Of a stretch of DNA of 64,000 nucleotides, positions 25,879-36,291 are shown one piece after another. This DNA comes from a gamma proteobacterium HdN1 (lineage in GTDB: Bacteria > Pseudomonadota > Gammaproteobacteria > Pseudomonadales > Ketobacteraceae): contig FP929140.1 in the NCBI GenBank assembly GCA_000198515.1, positions 4,066,527 to 4,130,526 on the forward strand, in the 5' to 3' direction. The notes beneath the pieces are model-generated. The model was not told the origin of the DNA, did not search any database, and saw only the letters and a list, made by a program, of their open reading frames with translations. A program made the position numbers and the translations under genes. The number at the start of each line of letters is the position of its first letter. Positions within the stretch are counted from its first letter, which is position 1.

Positions 25879-27054
25879 ATGCTGATTCGCTTTTTTCTCG
25901 CACTTCATGAAGGCAAGGTGCCGGTAAGCATCCGCGAACAGTTGGACTTACTTGAAGCGCTCAAGCAGCGTTTTGCTTTTGCAGACATGGACGCATTTTA
26001 TTATCTGGCGCGTACCGTGTTGGTCAAAGATGAAAAGCATTTTGATAAGTTTGATGTCGCCTTCAAAAAATACTTCGAGGGTTTGGAGAATTCCAGTGAT
26101 TTTATGGACGCACTCATCCCCGAGGATTGGTTGCGCAAGGAAATGGAGAAGGTTTTAAGCAAGGAAGAGTTTGAAAAGCTGCAAGCCATTGGCGATCTCG
26201 AAAAGCTGCTTGAAACGTTTTATAAGCGCCTAGAAGAACAAAAAAAACGCCATCAAGGGGGCAATAAATGGATTGGCACTGGTGGAACCTCACCGTTTGG
26301 CGCGTTTGGTATGAGCCCAGAGGGCTTCCGTATGGCGGGCAAGAGCCGCAATCAGCGCGCCGTAAAAGTGTGGGAAAAGCGCGAATATCGCAACTTGGAT
26401 GATTCCGTCGAAATCGGCATCCGTAATATCAAAGTTGCGCTGCGCCGCTTGCGGAGATTTACGCGCCAAGGCATGCCCGACCAGCTGGATCTGGATGACA
26501 CCATTCGCAGTACCGCGCGCAATGCGGGTTTGCTGGACATCAAGCTGGTACCGGAGCGGCGTAACGGCGTAAAAGTGCTGATTTTTTTTGATGTAGGCGG
26601 TTCCATGGACCCCCATATCCGCATGTGCGAGGAATTGTTCTCGGCTGCGCGCAGCGAGTTCAAGCACATGGAGTATTTTTATTTCCATAACTTTATCTAT
26701 GAGGGCGTCTGGAAAGACAATTACCGGCGCTGGTCGGAGCGCACCAGCACTTACGATATTTTGCGAACGTATGGCAGTGATTATCGGGTGATCTTTGTAG
26801 GCGATGCATCCATGTCGCCGTATGAAATCGGCTCGGTCGGCGGCAGCGTTGAACATTGGAACGAGGAGCCAGGCGAGGTCTGGATGCGCCGCTTCACCGA
26901 CGTGTACGAGCGCCTGATCTGGCTGAATCCTGAACCGGAAAGCAGTTGGGGATACACGTCTTCGGTGCAGTGGGCGCGAAAGCTCGTAAAGGAGCGCATG
27001 TTCCCCCTCACCCTAAAAGGCTTGGACGACGGCATGCGCTTTTTGTCTCGCTAA
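25879..27054 (+). CDS. VWA protein, partner of the MoxR ATPase (CoxE-like)
   Basis: 391 aa, no signal peptide. The MIDAS-type motif is VLIFFDVGGSMDPHIR, close to the usual D-x-S-x-S with Gly in place of the first Ser. VIFVGDASMSPYEI is the second motif and LIWLNPEPESSWGYT the conserved end. The N-terminal part has LVKDEKHFDKFDVAFKKYFE, as in CoxE-like/YehP-like proteins. AACATG spacing and the MoxR gene directly upstream indicate an operon. Its role is likely a chaperone or metal-insertion partner; the target is unknown. Confidence 0.88.
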   Translation: MLIRFFLALHEGKVPVSIREQLDLLEALKQRFAFADMDAFYYLARTVLVKDEKHFDKFDVAFKKYFEGLENSSDFMDALIPEDWLRKEMEKVLSKEEFEKLQAIGDLEKLLETFYKRLEEQKKRHQGGNKWIGTGGTSPFGAFGMSPEGFRMAGKSRNQRAVKVWEKREYRNLDDSVEIGIRNIKVALRRLRRFTRQGMPDQLDLDDTIRSTARNAGLLDIKLVPERRNGVKVLIFFDVGGSMDPHIRMCEELFSAARSEFKHMEYFYFHNFIYEGVWKDNYRRWSERTSTYDILRTYGSDYRVIFVGDASMSPYEIGSVGGSVEHWNEEPGEVWMRRFTDVYERLIWLNPEPESSWGYTSSVQWARKLVKERMFPLTLKGLDDGMRFLSR

Positions 27055-27061
27055 GCTACCA

Positions 27062-27115
27062 GCTTTGCGAAAGTGAGGCGCTTTGCTAAAGTGAAGCGCC
27101 TTGCTAAAGTGAAAT
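27062..27115. repeat. 18-bp tandem repeat, three copies
   Basis: Units 27062-27079, 27080-27097 and 27098-27115, of the form GCTTTGCTAAAGTGAAGC. It sits between the convergent VWA and MaoC genes and runs into the last codons of the MaoC gene. Confidence 0.92.
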
Positions 27116-27580
27116 CGTCACCTGCGGGAGCTTCGCTTTCGCGATTTTTAGTTTTTCAGACGGCGCGATCACCGTTGACGTACCCGTGAATACGGTGGTT
27201 CCGTCTTGGTTCTTGATGGTGCAATCCACGCGCACGATGTTCATCTTCGACTTTTTTTCTGCAATGCTGATTACACCGTTGAGCGTGTCGCCGGCGCGTG
27301 CGGGGTTGCGAAGCCTGAACTCTTGCGAAAGCAAAATACTACCAGGCCCTGGCAGAGAGCTTGCTACCGCTGCGCTGAGCATCGCGGCATAGAACATACC
27401 GTGTGCAATCGTGCCTTTGTATTGGGTGGTTTTGGCGTATTCTTCGTCGATGTGCACAGGGTTGTAGTCGCCGGATACATAGGCGTACAACAGGATGTCT
27501 TCTTGCGTCAGTGTGCGAGAGAAGCTAGCGCTATCCCCAACGCTGAGTTCGTCGTAGGTTTTGTTTTCTAGATAATTCAC
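27104..27580 (-). CDS. MaoC-family enoyl-CoA hydratase-like protein
   Basis: 158 aa hot-dog fold. The hydratase 2 motif is YVSGDYNPVHIDEEYA with catalytic Asp and His, followed by GTIAHGMFYAAMLSA. This is the pattern of (R)-specific enoyl-CoA hydratases (PhaJ-like), which supply (R)-3-hydroxyacyl-CoA. The ATG at 27580 is preceded by GGAGCACACCTCCGTG. It lies behind the alpha/beta hydrolase gene on the same strand, 118 bp away, so a shared transcript is possible. Confidence 0.9.
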   Translation of the reverse strand: MNYLENKTYDELSVGDSASFSRTLTQEDILLYAYVSGDYNPVHIDEEYAKTTQYKGTIAHGMFYAAMLSAAVASSLPGPGSILLSQEFRLRNPARAGDTLNGVISIAEKKSKMNIVRVDCTIKNQDGTTVFTGTSTVIAPSEKLKIAKAKLPQVTISL

Positions 27581-27698
27581 GGAGGTGTGCTCCTGTTTTG
27601 AGCCTGCGAGCCGCTTTGGCCCGCAATGGTAAAAACAGGCATTCTTGCACGATTGCGTGTGACTCGTGAGTCGAAAATTGTAAGTATTTCTTGTGATG

Positions 27699-28739
27699 CT
27701 ATTGGGTGGCGGGAGCGGTGTTGCTTTCTAAGTGCGCTTGGGAGGTTTCCGCGATGGCCACGTTCACGGCAACTTCCGTCTGGGGTGCTTGGTTGGACAG
27801 CAGCTTGTTTTCGCGCAGCCATTGTACGATAAATGCGAATACTTCATCCCGGTTGGTTTCGTTGAGAATTTCGTGGCGGCCACCGGCAAAAAGCCGCGCC
27901 GTGACCTTCTGCATGCCCGCTCGTTCGTACATTTGCGCGAGCCTGTAAATGCCATGGGCTTTCGGATGATAGCTGAGTGGGTCAAGCTCGCCGGAAAACA
28001 TCAAAACCGGCAGACGCTTAGGTAGTGGGCGCACGCTTTCAGGGCCGCGAATTTCGCGGATTCCGCTGATCAAATCACTCCAGAATTGATTTGTGCAAAG
28101 AAAGCCACACAATGGGTCGCGAATATATTCATCGACTACGCGGGTGTCGCGGCTAAGCCAGTCGGCGGAGGTTCGATTCGGGGCGAATTGGCGATTGTAA
28201 GTTGCGAAACTCAAACGATCCAGTAACTTACTTTTGCCGTGTGCACCGAGCCTTGCTTTTTCGATGGTCACGGCGGTACTTGCTTTTACGACGTCACCCA
28301 AGGTGTGAGAAGCGCTTCCGGAGAGCAAAAGTGCATCAATGGCATAGGGAAAGCGGCGCACGAAGGCGCGTGCGATAAACGATCCCATGCTATGTCCGAG
28401 CAAGAGGATTGCCACGCCCGGATAGCGGCTGCGAAGCTCCTCGTTCACTACCCGAAGATCGTTGACGACTTTGTTCCAGCCGTCGTGGTTAGCATAATGG
28501 CCGAGCAGCTGATCGCCGCGCACAGAGTACCCATGGCCGCGCGCGTCGTGCGCGTATACATGGCAGCCTGCGTTGGTCAGTTGTTCCGCCAGTGCAGCAT
28601 AGCGTGCACTGTGTTCGGCCATCCCATGATGGATCTGGACGATTGCTTGTGGTGGCCGGTCGGTTTTGCCTCTCCAAGCGCGCAGAAAAATCTCGTGGCC
28701 ATCTTCCTTGTTCGTGAGGGTAAAAGTCTCTTCCTGCAT
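27699..28739 (-). CDS. Alpha/beta hydrolase, lysophospholipase or monoglyceride lipase-like
   Basis: 346 aa. VQIHHGMAEHSARYAALAE provides the oxyanion region, ILLLGHSMGSFIARAFV the nucleophile elbow, SGELDPLS the acid and FAGGRHEILNE the His of the triad. The family acts on lysophospholipids or monoglycerides. No signal peptide, so it is cytoplasmic. The C-terminal 40 residues (TEVAVNVAIAETSQAH) are a variable tail. It is divergent from fadD, which would activate released fatty acids. Confidence 0.88.
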   Translation of the reverse strand: MQEETFTLTNKEDGHEIFLRAWRGKTDRPPQAIVQIHHGMAEHSARYAALAEQLTNAGCHVYAHDARGHGYSVRGDQLLGHYANHDGWNKVVNDLRVVNEELRSRYPGVAILLLGHSMGSFIARAFVRRFPYAIDALLLSGSASHTLGDVVKASTAVTIEKARLGAHGKSKLLDRLSFATYNRQFAPNRTSADWLSRDTRVVDEYIRDPLCGFLCTNQFWSDLISGIREIRGPESVRPLPKRLPVLMFSGELDPLSYHPKAHGIYRLAQMYERAGMQKVTARLFAGGRHEILNETNRDEVFAFIVQWLRENKLLSNQAPQTEVAVNVAIAETSQAHLESNTAPATQ

Positions 28740-29090
28740 GGGCTGCGTGCTCGTAGTGATGATCTTTAATGCCGGCCGTGAGCTTTATCTTGCTCGACGA
28801 GTGAAAAGAGTATGCCGCGCCGCCAGAAGAATCGCAAATCGCGGTGGGGAGCGAAACGAGAAAGAGGTCACAAATGACCGCCAGTCCGTTGAACGCTCTG
28901 GTTCGATTTCCGCAAAACTGGTATCTTTGCCGCCTATTCGCCACCCTTGGCGCAAAAAAATGAAAAGACAAAGAATCTAGAAAACAGCTAGTTAAAAAGT
29001 GGTTGACGAAAAAAGCGACTAGCAAAAAAGTGACTAGCAAAAAAAGTGGCTCATGTGCAAGACCGGCACAGCTTAAAAGGTGAATGCAAA
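28740..29090. other. Intergenic region upstream of fadD with an A-rich tandem array
   Basis: 351 bp between two divergent genes, without an intact gene. At 28994-29052 are four imperfect 15-bp units of the form AAAAAAGTGACTAGC, ending 39 bases before the fadD ATG. AAGGTG then serves as its ribosome binding site. No FadR-like site was recognised. Confidence 0.8.
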
Positions 29091-30752
29091 ATGATGGAAA
29101 AAATCTGGGCAGACAAATACGACGCGGGCACTCCACTGGAGATTGACACCAGCAAATACAGCTCCATTCTTGAAGTTTTTCATGAAAGTTGCCGGAAATT
29201 TGCGGATCGCCCTGCGTATAGCAACATGGGAGTAACGATTACTTATCGCGAGCTGGATGCTCTTTCTGCGCAGTTTGCCGCCTACCTGCAAAACCACACC
29301 AGTCTGAAGGTTGGGGATCGCATTGCGGTGCAGATGCCAAATTTGATTCAGTATCCCGTGGTTGTGTTTGGGGCGATGCGGGCCGGTATGGTTGTCGTCA
29401 ATACCAATCCCATGTATACCGCGCGTGAGATGGAGCACCAGTTCAACGATTCTGGCGCGAAAGCGGTGGTTGCACTGGCGAACTTTGGCAATTTGTTGCA
29501 AGAAGTACTGCCAAAAACCGGCATCAAGCACGTCATCATCACCGAAGTTGCCGACATGCAGAAGCCTCTTAAGCGCCTTCTGATGAACTTTGTAATTCGC
29601 AAGATCAAAAAAATGGTGCCGGCGTTCCATATTCCTCAGGCGGTGTCCTTTGTGAAGGCGATGGCGCAAGGCAAGCGAGCAACGTTTAAGGGTGACCACA
29701 AAGCGGCGCGTGATGATATTGCCGTTCTGCAATATACCGGCGGCACGACTGGCGTTGCCAAAGGCGCGATGCTGACCCACGGCAACCTGATCGCAAATAT
29801 GCTGCAGGTAAAAACACTGTTGACCGACTGGCGAGACGGCCAAGAGACGATTGTTGCGCCGCTGCCCCTTTACCATATTTTTTCGTTTACCGTTTGCTGT
29901 ATGGCGATGATGAACACCGGCAGCCATAGCTACTTGATTACCAACCCGCGTGATATTCTGGGATTCCTTGCAGATATTGGCAAAGCAAAATTCACGGCAT
30001 TCTGCGGTCTGAATACCTTGTTCGTCGCGATGATGAACCACCCCGAATTTACCAAAGTAGACTTTAGTGGGCTGAAATTTACGGTGGCAGGCGGTATGGC
30101 CATGCAGGTCCACGTTGCAGAAAAATGGGAAAAACTTACCGGCTGTCGCGTCTGCGAAGGTTTTGGTATGACGGAAACATCCCCAGTCGTCTGTGTGAAC
30201 CCACCACACGCGATTCAGCTGGGTACGATCGGTATTCCTGTACCTTCTACCGACATTAAATTGCTCGACGAAGAAGGCAAGGAACTAGGCGTAGGCGAAC
30301 CGGGTGAACTCTGCGTGAAAGGCCCGCAAGTCATGAAAGGTTATTGGCAGCGCCCAGACGCTACTGCCGAGATCATGACCGAAGATGGCTTCCTAAGAAC
30401 GGGCGACGTTGCAGTGCTTCAACCCGATGGATTCCTACGCATCGTCGATCGCAAGAAAGACATGATTCTGGTTTCCGGCTTTAACGTCTACCCGAATGAA
30501 GTCGAAGAAGTCGTTGCTGGGCATCCAGGGGTGCTGGAGTGTGCTGCCATTGGTGTACCGGATGACAAGAGTGGCGAGGCGGTAAAAGTATTTGTGGTCA
30601 AAGCCGACCAGAATCTTACCAAGGAACAAGTGATCGCTCATTGCCGTGCCGGCCTTACCGGCTATAAAGTGCCGAAATACGTTGAGTTCCGCACAGAGTT
30701 ACCGAAATCTAACGTGGGTAAAATTCTGCGCCGCGAATTGCGCGATCATTGA
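29091..30752 (+). CDS. fadD: Long-chain fatty acid--CoA ligase
   Basis: 553 aa from the ATG at 29091 (AAGGTG eight bases upstream). It converts fatty acids to acyl-CoA. The ATP/AMP motif is LQYTGGTTGVAKGAMLTHGN, the second motif is EGFGMTETSPVVCVNPP, and the fatty-acid-binding signature region is DGFLRTGDVAVLQPDGFLRI with VDRKKDMILVSGFNVYP. The C-terminal catalytic Lys is in PKSNVGKILRREL. Length is normal. The matching terminator lies at 30828-30863. Confidence 0.95.
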   Translation: MMEKIWADKYDAGTPLEIDTSKYSSILEVFHESCRKFADRPAYSNMGVTITYRELDALSAQFAAYLQNHTSLKVGDRIAVQMPNLIQYPVVVFGAMRAGMVVVNTNPMYTAREMEHQFNDSGAKAVVALANFGNLLQEVLPKTGIKHVIITEVADMQKPLKRLLMNFVIRKIKKMVPAFHIPQAVSFVKAMAQGKRATFKGDHKAARDDIAVLQYTGGTTGVAKGAMLTHGNLIANMLQVKTLLTDWRDGQETIVAPLPLYHIFSFTVCCMAMMNTGSHSYLITNPRDILGFLADIGKAKFTAFCGLNTLFVAMMNHPEFTKVDFSGLKFTVAGGMAMQVHVAEKWEKLTGCRVCEGFGMTETSPVVCVNPPHAIQLGTIGIPVPSTDIKLLDEEGKELGVGEPGELCVKGPQVMKGYWQRPDATAEIMTEDGFLRTGDVAVLQPDGFLRIVDRKKDMILVSGFNVYPNEVEEVVAGHPGVLECAAIGVPDDKSGEAVKVFVVKADQNLTKEQVIAHCRAGLTGYKVPKYVEFRTELPKSNVGKILRRELRDH

Positions 30753-30827
30753 TTGCCAGCGTTATCTCAAAGCCTTCGCTGCACACTTTAATGGGCAAGC
30801 GGCGTTTTGAGGACTAAGCAGAAGTGC

Positions 30828-30863
30828 GCAAAAACCCTCGGTTGGAAAATCGAGGGTTTTTGC
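30828..30863. terminator. Intrinsic terminator after fadD
   Basis: A 13-bp stem, GCAAAAACCCTCG (30828-30840) with CGAGGGTTTTTGC (30851-30863), and a 10-base loop. The right arm carries a T5 run and further T-rich sequence follows, so it terminates rightward transcription. hrpA starts 75 bases later from its own promoter. Confidence 0.85.
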
Positions 30864-30938
30864 GTTTCTGGCTTTTTTGTGTGCTTGCTAGCTTTTTTGT
30901 GTAAAGTAGCCAACCCGTTTCTGAGAAAATAATAGCCC

Positions 30939-33900
30939 ATGAGCGATGAGCCTCTTATTGAGAAACCTAGCCCGCAGGCGCTGAAAAAGCGCTTAGCCGA
31001 CGTGATGCAGCGCGATCGGTATCGTTTGCGGCGCATGCTGGAGCGTTTAGGTGCGCAGCAAACACCTGAGAACTACGCGCAGTGGGAGCGCTTGCAGAGA
31101 GAAATACAGCGCTCGCTCGAAACGTGCGTGCGTCGTAATGAGGCGCGGCCTAGCATCGCTTACCCTCAAGAATTACCCGTATCAGCCGCGCGTGAGGAAA
31201 TCATTGCCGCGATTCGAGATCATCAGGTAGTGATTGTTGCAGGTGAAACAGGATCGGGCAAAACCACCCAATTACCGAAAATCTGCCTTGAATTGGGGCG
31301 TGGCGTGGCGGGGATGATTGGCCATACGCAACCCCGAAGGCTTGCAGCACGAACCGTGGCACAGCGGATTGCCAGCGAGCTGGAATCGCCTCTCGGTAAA
31401 TATGTCGGCTACAAAATTCGCTTTCAGGATACGCTGGAAGAGGGCGCTTACATCAAACTGATGACGGATGGAGTGCTGCTTGCCGAAATTCCGCACGACC
31501 GTTTTTTGGATCAGTACGACACTCTGATTATTGATGAGGCCCACGAGCGCAGCCTCAACATCGACTTTTTACTTGGGTATTTGAAGCGCGTTTTGCCGCG
31601 CCGCCCAGACCTCAAAGTGATCGTTACTTCTGCGACGATTGATGTTTCGCGCTTTTCTCGCCATTTTGAAAATGCGCCGATCATTGAGGTGAGCGGTAGA
31701 ACCTATCCGGTAGAACTGTTATACCGCCCGTTGCAGTCTCAGGGTGAAGGCGATGATGCAGGGAATGAACCTGCAGACGACGAATCCGAAATGGAACGGG
31801 GAATTCTGCGTGCCGTCGATGAAATTGATGCTTTAGAGAGGAGTGCGCCTTCAACGCGGCCGCGTGATATTTTAGTGTTTTTGCCGGGCGAGGGCGAAAT
31901 ACGCCGCATCACTACGCGACTCCGCCGCTATAATTCCAAGCAAACTGAAATTTTGCCGCTCTATTCACGCTTGAGCAACACAGAGCAAAATAAGGTTTTT
32001 GCGCCTCATGCGGGTAGGCGCATTGTGCTTGCAACCAACGTCGCAGAAACTTCGATTACGGTGCCAAATATCGGCTATGTGATCGACACCGGCCTTGCAC
32101 GTATTAGCCGGTACAGTGTGCGTACTAAAGTGCAGCGCCTTCCCATCGAAGGTATATCGCAAGCAAGCGCTCGCCAGCGCGCCGGCCGTTGCGGACGGAT
32201 CGCGCCGGGCGTATGCATTCGCTTGTATGGCGAAGATGAATTCCTGCAACGGCCCGAATACACCGAGCCTGAGATTCTACGCACCAACCTTGCCGCCGTA
32301 ATTTTGCAGATGACGGGCTTGCGTTTGGGTGAGGTGCATGATTTTCCCTTTGTCGAACCACCCGATAGCCGCCAGGTTAACGACGGCTATCGGCTGCTAG
32401 AAGAATTGGGTGCTCTGGAAGGACGTAAGTCTCTCACGGAAATTGGCCGTCAGTTATTGCGTTTGCCAGTAGACCCAAGCATTGGGCGGATGTTGGTTGC
32501 CTCGCAGGGTTTTAGTTGTTTACGAGAAATGCTGATCGTCGCCGCTGGTTTAAGCGTGCAAGACGTATGGCTGCGGGCACATGATCAGCAGCAGGCCACC
32601 GATGAGGCGCGCAAGCGCTTTGCTCATGAAAAATCTGATTTTCTTTCCATGGTTGTACTCTGGGACGCCTGCGAGAAAGAGCGCACTGAGTTGTCGGGGA
32701 ATGCCTTTCGTAAGTGGTTGCTAGAAAATCAACTTTCTTATTTGCGCTATATCGAGTGGCGAGATGTGCATCGCCAGCTCAAATTGCTTGCCCAAGAGCT
32801 TGGCTGGAAGGAGAACGAGCAAGCCGCCGACTATGCGCTTTTTCACCAAGCAGTGCTGAGTGGATTTGTTGTGAATGTGGGGAACCGTGACGGCGAGAAG
32901 GAATATAACGGCACACGTGGCCGGCGTTTTGTGATACAGCGTGGCTCGGTTCTTGCCCGCCGTAAACCGAAATGGGTGGTGGCTGCGGAAATGGTGGAGA
33001 CTCAGCGCTTGTATGCCCGCTGCGTAGCAGAAATCGAACCGGAATGGATCGAGCTAGCGGCCGCTCATCTGATCAAAAAAAGCTGGTTTGAACCGCACTG
33101 GGAGAAAAAGCAGTCGGCAGTAATGGCGTTTGAGCAAAGCACCTTGTATGGCTTGGTGGTGGTGCCCCGAAGAAGCGTGCATTACAGCCGCATTGATCCG
33201 GTTTTGTGTCGTGAACTTTTTATTCGCCATGCACTGGTCGCAGGTGAGTATCAGACGCGCGCACCGTGGTACCTCCATAATCAGCAAGTATTACGGGATG
33301 CAGCCTATCTTGAAGAAAAATCACGGCGCCGCGATCTGCTAGTTGATGATACCGCCTTGTACGATTGGTACGATGCCCGAGTGGGTGCGGAAGCTTTGAA
33401 TGGAGCAAGTTTCGAGCATTGGCGAAAAAAAGCCGAGCGTAGTCAACCCAAACTCCTGTTTTTGGCCGAACAAGATGTCTTGCGTGATCCAGAAGAAAAT
33501 ACGCATTGGCAATCTCTGCCCGATCAAATTGAACTGTCTGGAAACCGCCTTCGCTTGGATTATTTATTTGAGCCGGGCAAAGACCAAGACGGCATCACTG
33601 TAGAGGTGCCGCTGGCGATGATGAATCAGATCAATGCGGGCGCTTTGGAGTGGTTGGTACCCGCGCTTGAAAAAGAAAAGTGCGTTGCACTCATTAAATC
33701 ACTTCCCAAAACATTGCGCAGATATTTTGTTCCCGCACCTCAATACGCAGACGCTTTTCTTTCGAGCGGGCCAGATCGAAAGCAATCACTGAAAATGCAG
33801 TTTACGCGATTTTTGCGTCAGCAGGCGCGTGCGGATCTCCAGATTGAACACTGGCAGGAGCAGGAGCTTCCTGAGTATTTGCGTGCTAAAATCCGCATTC

Positions 33901-34901
33901 TCGATGAGCGCGGAAAACTCCTCAAGGAAGGCCATGATGCTGAGACCTTACAGCGAGAATTACGCGGCGAATTTCGTCACGCTGTCAGGGAATTACAAAC
34001 TGATCAACCTGCCGGAGCGCGTTATACGGAGTGGAAATTCGGTGAGATTCCTCGTGAACAGAAAACGGCTAAGGGTAGTTTAATTGTTAAAACTTATCCC
34101 GCGCTCGTGGATCAAGGGGATGGCGTAAGCCTTGAAATTTTTGATAATCCTGAACTTGCTGAGCATGTAATGCGCCAAGGGGTGTTAAGGCTATTATTGT
34201 TCGCCTTGCCACAACAGGCCCGCGACCTTGCAAAAGCACCAGGCTTAAAGGATACCTTTAGCATTCAGTACGCCCATTTTGGCAGCCGAGATGATCTCGG
34301 GGTTGGTTTGTGCAAGTCGGCTTTTTATCAACAGTTTTTATATCGCCAATCGACACCGTGGACGGAAGCCGCATTTCGTCAAAGGCTGGAGCAGGGGCGG
34401 AGTGGCGTAATGGCTTGCGGAGCTCGCACGCGCAAAGCGGTGGCAGAAATTCTGGAGCGCTACCACCGGATTCGCATGCAGCTAAGCAGCACCGAAGGGC
34501 CTGCACGCAAAGAAGCTTATCAGGATATTCGGTATCAATTAGAGCAGCTACTTGTGTCCAACTGGATCACCGTCACAGATCCAGATGCTCTGATGGATTT
34601 TCCTCGCTACCTTGAGGCGATTGAAGTTCGCATCTCCCGCTTGCAGGGCAATATCGAACGCGATCAGCAGGCGATTGTGGTAATGGATCGCTGGTGGAAG
34701 CAGTGGCAGAAGCGCTGTGACGCTTTGAAAACCACGCAGATCATGGTGGGGCGCTTGCCGCTGGAGCTGACCAACTTTCGTTGGTTATTGGAAGAGTATC
34801 GGGTCGCCTTGTTCGCGCAAGGTATCAAGACGCGCGTACCGATGTCGGAAAAGCGATTGGCGGGCGCGTGGCAGCAGGTGCTTACCAGCACCTCTCTTTG
34901 A
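30939..34901 (+). CDS. hrpA: ATP-dependent RNA helicase HrpA
   Basis: 1320 aa DEAH-box helicase. Walker A is AGETGSGKTTQLPKICLELG (102 onward) and DEAH is LIIDEAHERSLNIDF (199-202). Further helicase motifs include TSATIDVSRF (SAT) and RAGRCGRIAPG (QRxGRxGR, motif VI). The C-terminal third has the DUF3418 features typical of the long bacterial form. Bacterial HrpA helps rescue stalled ribosomes and affects RNA metabolism. Length matches the E. coli protein (about 1300). Confidence 0.96.
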   Translation: MSDEPLIEKPSPQALKKRLADVMQRDRYRLRRMLERLGAQQTPENYAQWERLQREIQRSLETCVRRNEARPSIAYPQELPVSAAREEIIAAIRDHQVVIVAGETGSGKTTQLPKICLELGRGVAGMIGHTQPRRLAARTVAQRIASELESPLGKYVGYKIRFQDTLEEGAYIKLMTDGVLLAEIPHDRFLDQYDTLIIDEAHERSLNIDFLLGYLKRVLPRRPDLKVIVTSATIDVSRFSRHFENAPIIEVSGRTYPVELLYRPLQSQGEGDDAGNEPADDESEMERGILRAVDEIDALERSAPSTRPRDILVFLPGEGEIRRITTRLRRYNSKQTEILPLYSRLSNTEQNKVFAPHAGRRIVLATNVAETSITVPNIGYVIDTGLARISRYSVRTKVQRLPIEGISQASARQRAGRCGRIAPGVCIRLYGEDEFLQRPEYTEPEILRTNLAAVILQMTGLRLGEVHDFPFVEPPDSRQVNDGYRLLEELGALEGRKSLTEIGRQLLRLPVDPSIGRMLVASQGFSCLREMLIVAAGLSVQDVWLRAHDQQQATDEARKRFAHEKSDFLSMVVLWDACEKERTELSGNAFRKWLLENQLSYLRYIEWRDVHRQLKLLAQELGWKENEQAADYALFHQAVLSGFVVNVGNRDGEKEYNGTRGRRFVIQRGSVLARRKPKWVVAAEMVETQRLYARCVAEIEPEWIELAAAHLIKKSWFEPHWEKKQSAVMAFEQSTLYGLVVVPRRSVHYSRIDPVLCRELFIRHALVAGEYQTRAPWYLHNQQVLRDAAYLEEKSRRRDLLVDDTALYDWYDARVGAEALNGASFEHWRKKAERSQPKLLFLAEQDVLRDPEENTHWQSLPDQIELSGNRLRLDYLFEPGKDQDGITVEVPLAMMNQINAGALEWLVPALEKEKCVALIKSLPKTLRRYFVPAPQYADAFLSSGPDRKQSLKMQFTRFLRQQARADLQIEHWQEQELPEYLRAKIRILDERGKLLKEGHDAETLQRELRGEFRHAVRELQTDQPAGARYTEWKFGEIPREQKTAKGSLIVKTYPALVDQGDGVSLEIFDNPELAEHVMRQGVLRLLLFALPQQARDLAKAPGLKDTFSIQYAHFGSRDDLGVGLCKSAFYQQFLYRQSTPWTEAAFRQRLEQGRSGVMACGARTRKAVAEILERYHRIRMQLSSTEGPARKEAYQDIRYQLEQLLVSNWITVTDPDALMDFPRYLEAIEVRISRLQGNIERDQQAIVVMDRWWKQWQKRCDALKTTQIMVGRLPLELTNFRWLLEEYRVALFAQGIKTRVPMSEKRLAGAWQQVLTSTSL

Positions 34902-35003
34902 AGTGCTGGGCTTGGGTGGGCAGATCGAGTACAGATTGTTACAAATACGAAGCAAGTCGGTAGCCCCTTTGGGGCGGCCTATGCGATTATGTGGCAAGCA
35001 CGC

Positions 35004-35027
35004 GGTACGCGCGTTTTAGCGCGTGCC
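35004..35027. terminator. Hairpin downstream of hrpA, possible terminator
   Basis: GGTACGCG pairs with CGCGTGCC (one G-T pair) and is followed by GGCGTTTCGCTTTGC on the plus strand. It is the best candidate terminator between hrpA (stop 34901) and the FabH-like gene (35155). The U run is poor. Another weak hairpin, TTGGCGCTGC with GCAGCGCTGCCAA, spans about 35062-35104. Confidence 0.4.
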
Positions 35028-35154
35028 GGCGTTTCGCTTTGCTCTAGCCTAATTAGGGTAGTTTGTTGGCGCTGCTGAGAAGATTGTTCTGCAGCGCTGC
35101 CAAGAAGAATGACGTACGTCGAATTACAATGATTATCTCAAGTGGGAGGCACAA

Positions 35155-36291
35155 GTGAGCCAAAGCACATCAGCTCAGGTATGTATCAGTGGTACAGGTT
35201 TGTTTACACCGGTCGAGATCGTTACTAATGAAGAATTGGTTGCGTCGTTCAATGCTTACGTGACCGAGTACAATGAATCTCATGCTGCTGAAATTGCAGA
35301 TGGCACGCTTACCGCACTGCAGCCGTCGAGTGAAGAATTTATCGTAAAGGCTTCTGGCATCAAGCAACGTTACGTGATGAATAAGTCGGGCGTGCTTGAC
35401 CCGCATCGCCTTGCTCCCTGCATTGCAGAACGGCCCGATGAGGAACGCTCCATCCAGTGTGAAATGGCAGTTGCCGCCGCAACGCAAGCACTCGAAAACG
35501 CTCGGCGTAAGGGTGCGGATGTGGACGCAGTAATCGTTGCTTGTTCAAACCTGCAAAGACCGTACCCTGCTGTAGCAATCGAGGTGCAGGCCGCAATTGG
35601 AGCGCGTGGCTTCGCTTATGACATGAACGTTGCCTGTTCATCTGCAACCTTTGGGCTTCAGGCAGCGCGTGATGCCGTACTCTCAGGCGCAGCACGCTGC
35701 GTGCTGGTTGTGAATCCTGAAATCTGTTCTGCGCACCTTGCCTGGCAGGATCGTGATTGCCATTTTATTTTCGGCGACGTTTGTACCGCGATGGTGGTTG
35801 AACGTGTAGAAAATGCGGTTTCTGAAACCCAGTGGGAAATCGTGAATACGCGCCTTGTGACGGAATTTTCCAACAATATCCGCAATAATTTCGGGTTTCT
35901 GAATCGCTGCGACGAATCGGGCATTGGCGCCCGAGATAAGCTTTTCAGGCAGAATGGCCGCAAGGTGTTCAAAGAAGTGGTGCCAATGGTTGCTGAACTC
36001 ATTTCCAAGCATTTGCACGATGCAGGTCTCGACGCTGCAAACCTAAAGCGTATGTGGTTGCACCAAGCCAACCTTGGTATGAATCATCTGATTGCAAAAA
36101 AAGTGCTTGGGCGGGATGCAGAATTGAGCGAAGCACCTGTTATTTTGGACGAATACGCCAATACTTCATCGGCGGGCTCGATTATTGCGTTTCACAAATA
36201 CAGTACTGACCTCGCCAAGGGTGATATTGGCGTGATCTGCTCTTTCGGGGCGGGTTATTCTGCCGGCAGTATCATCGTTAGAAAGCTGTAA
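35155..36291 (+). CDS. Beta-ketoacyl-ACP synthase III-like condensing enzyme (FabH family)
   Basis: 378 aa thiolase-fold enzyme that joins an acyl-CoA with malonyl-ACP. The triad is Cys161 ([15 protein letters not shown]), His303 ([10 protein letters not shown]) and Asn336 ([12 protein letters not shown]). The sequence resembles the Pseudomonas aeruginosa protein PA3286, which takes medium-chain acyl-CoA from beta-oxidation into fatty-acid synthesis; the match is from memory. The start is a GTG with GGGAGG seven bases before it (35143 onward). The fit with the other fatty-acid genes here is good, but the chain-length preference is unknown. Confidence 0.88.
   Translation: MSQSTSAQVCISGTGLFTPVEIVTNEELVASFNAYVTEYNESHAAEIADGTLTALQPSSEEFIVKASGIKQRYVMNKSGVLDPHRLAPCIAERPDEERSIQCEMAVAAATQALENARRKGADVDAVIVACSNLQRPYPAVAIEVQAAIGARGFAYDMNVACSSATFGLQAARDAVLSGAARCVLVVNPEICSAHLAWQDRDCHFIFGDVCTAMVVERVENAVSETQWEIVNTRLVTEFSNNIRNNFGFLNRCDESGIGARDKLFRQNGRKVFKEVVPMVAELISKHLHDAGLDAANLKRMWLHQANLGMNHLIAKKVLGRDAELSEAPVILDEYANTSSAGSIIAFHKYSTDLAKGDIGVICSFGAGYSAGSIIVRKL

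Noticed and set aside
29073-30209. 378-codon open frame on the minus strand across fadD
   Set aside because: It is the shadow of a clear FadD gene; its residues (many His, Arg, Gln) are typical of antisense reading and no family was recognised.
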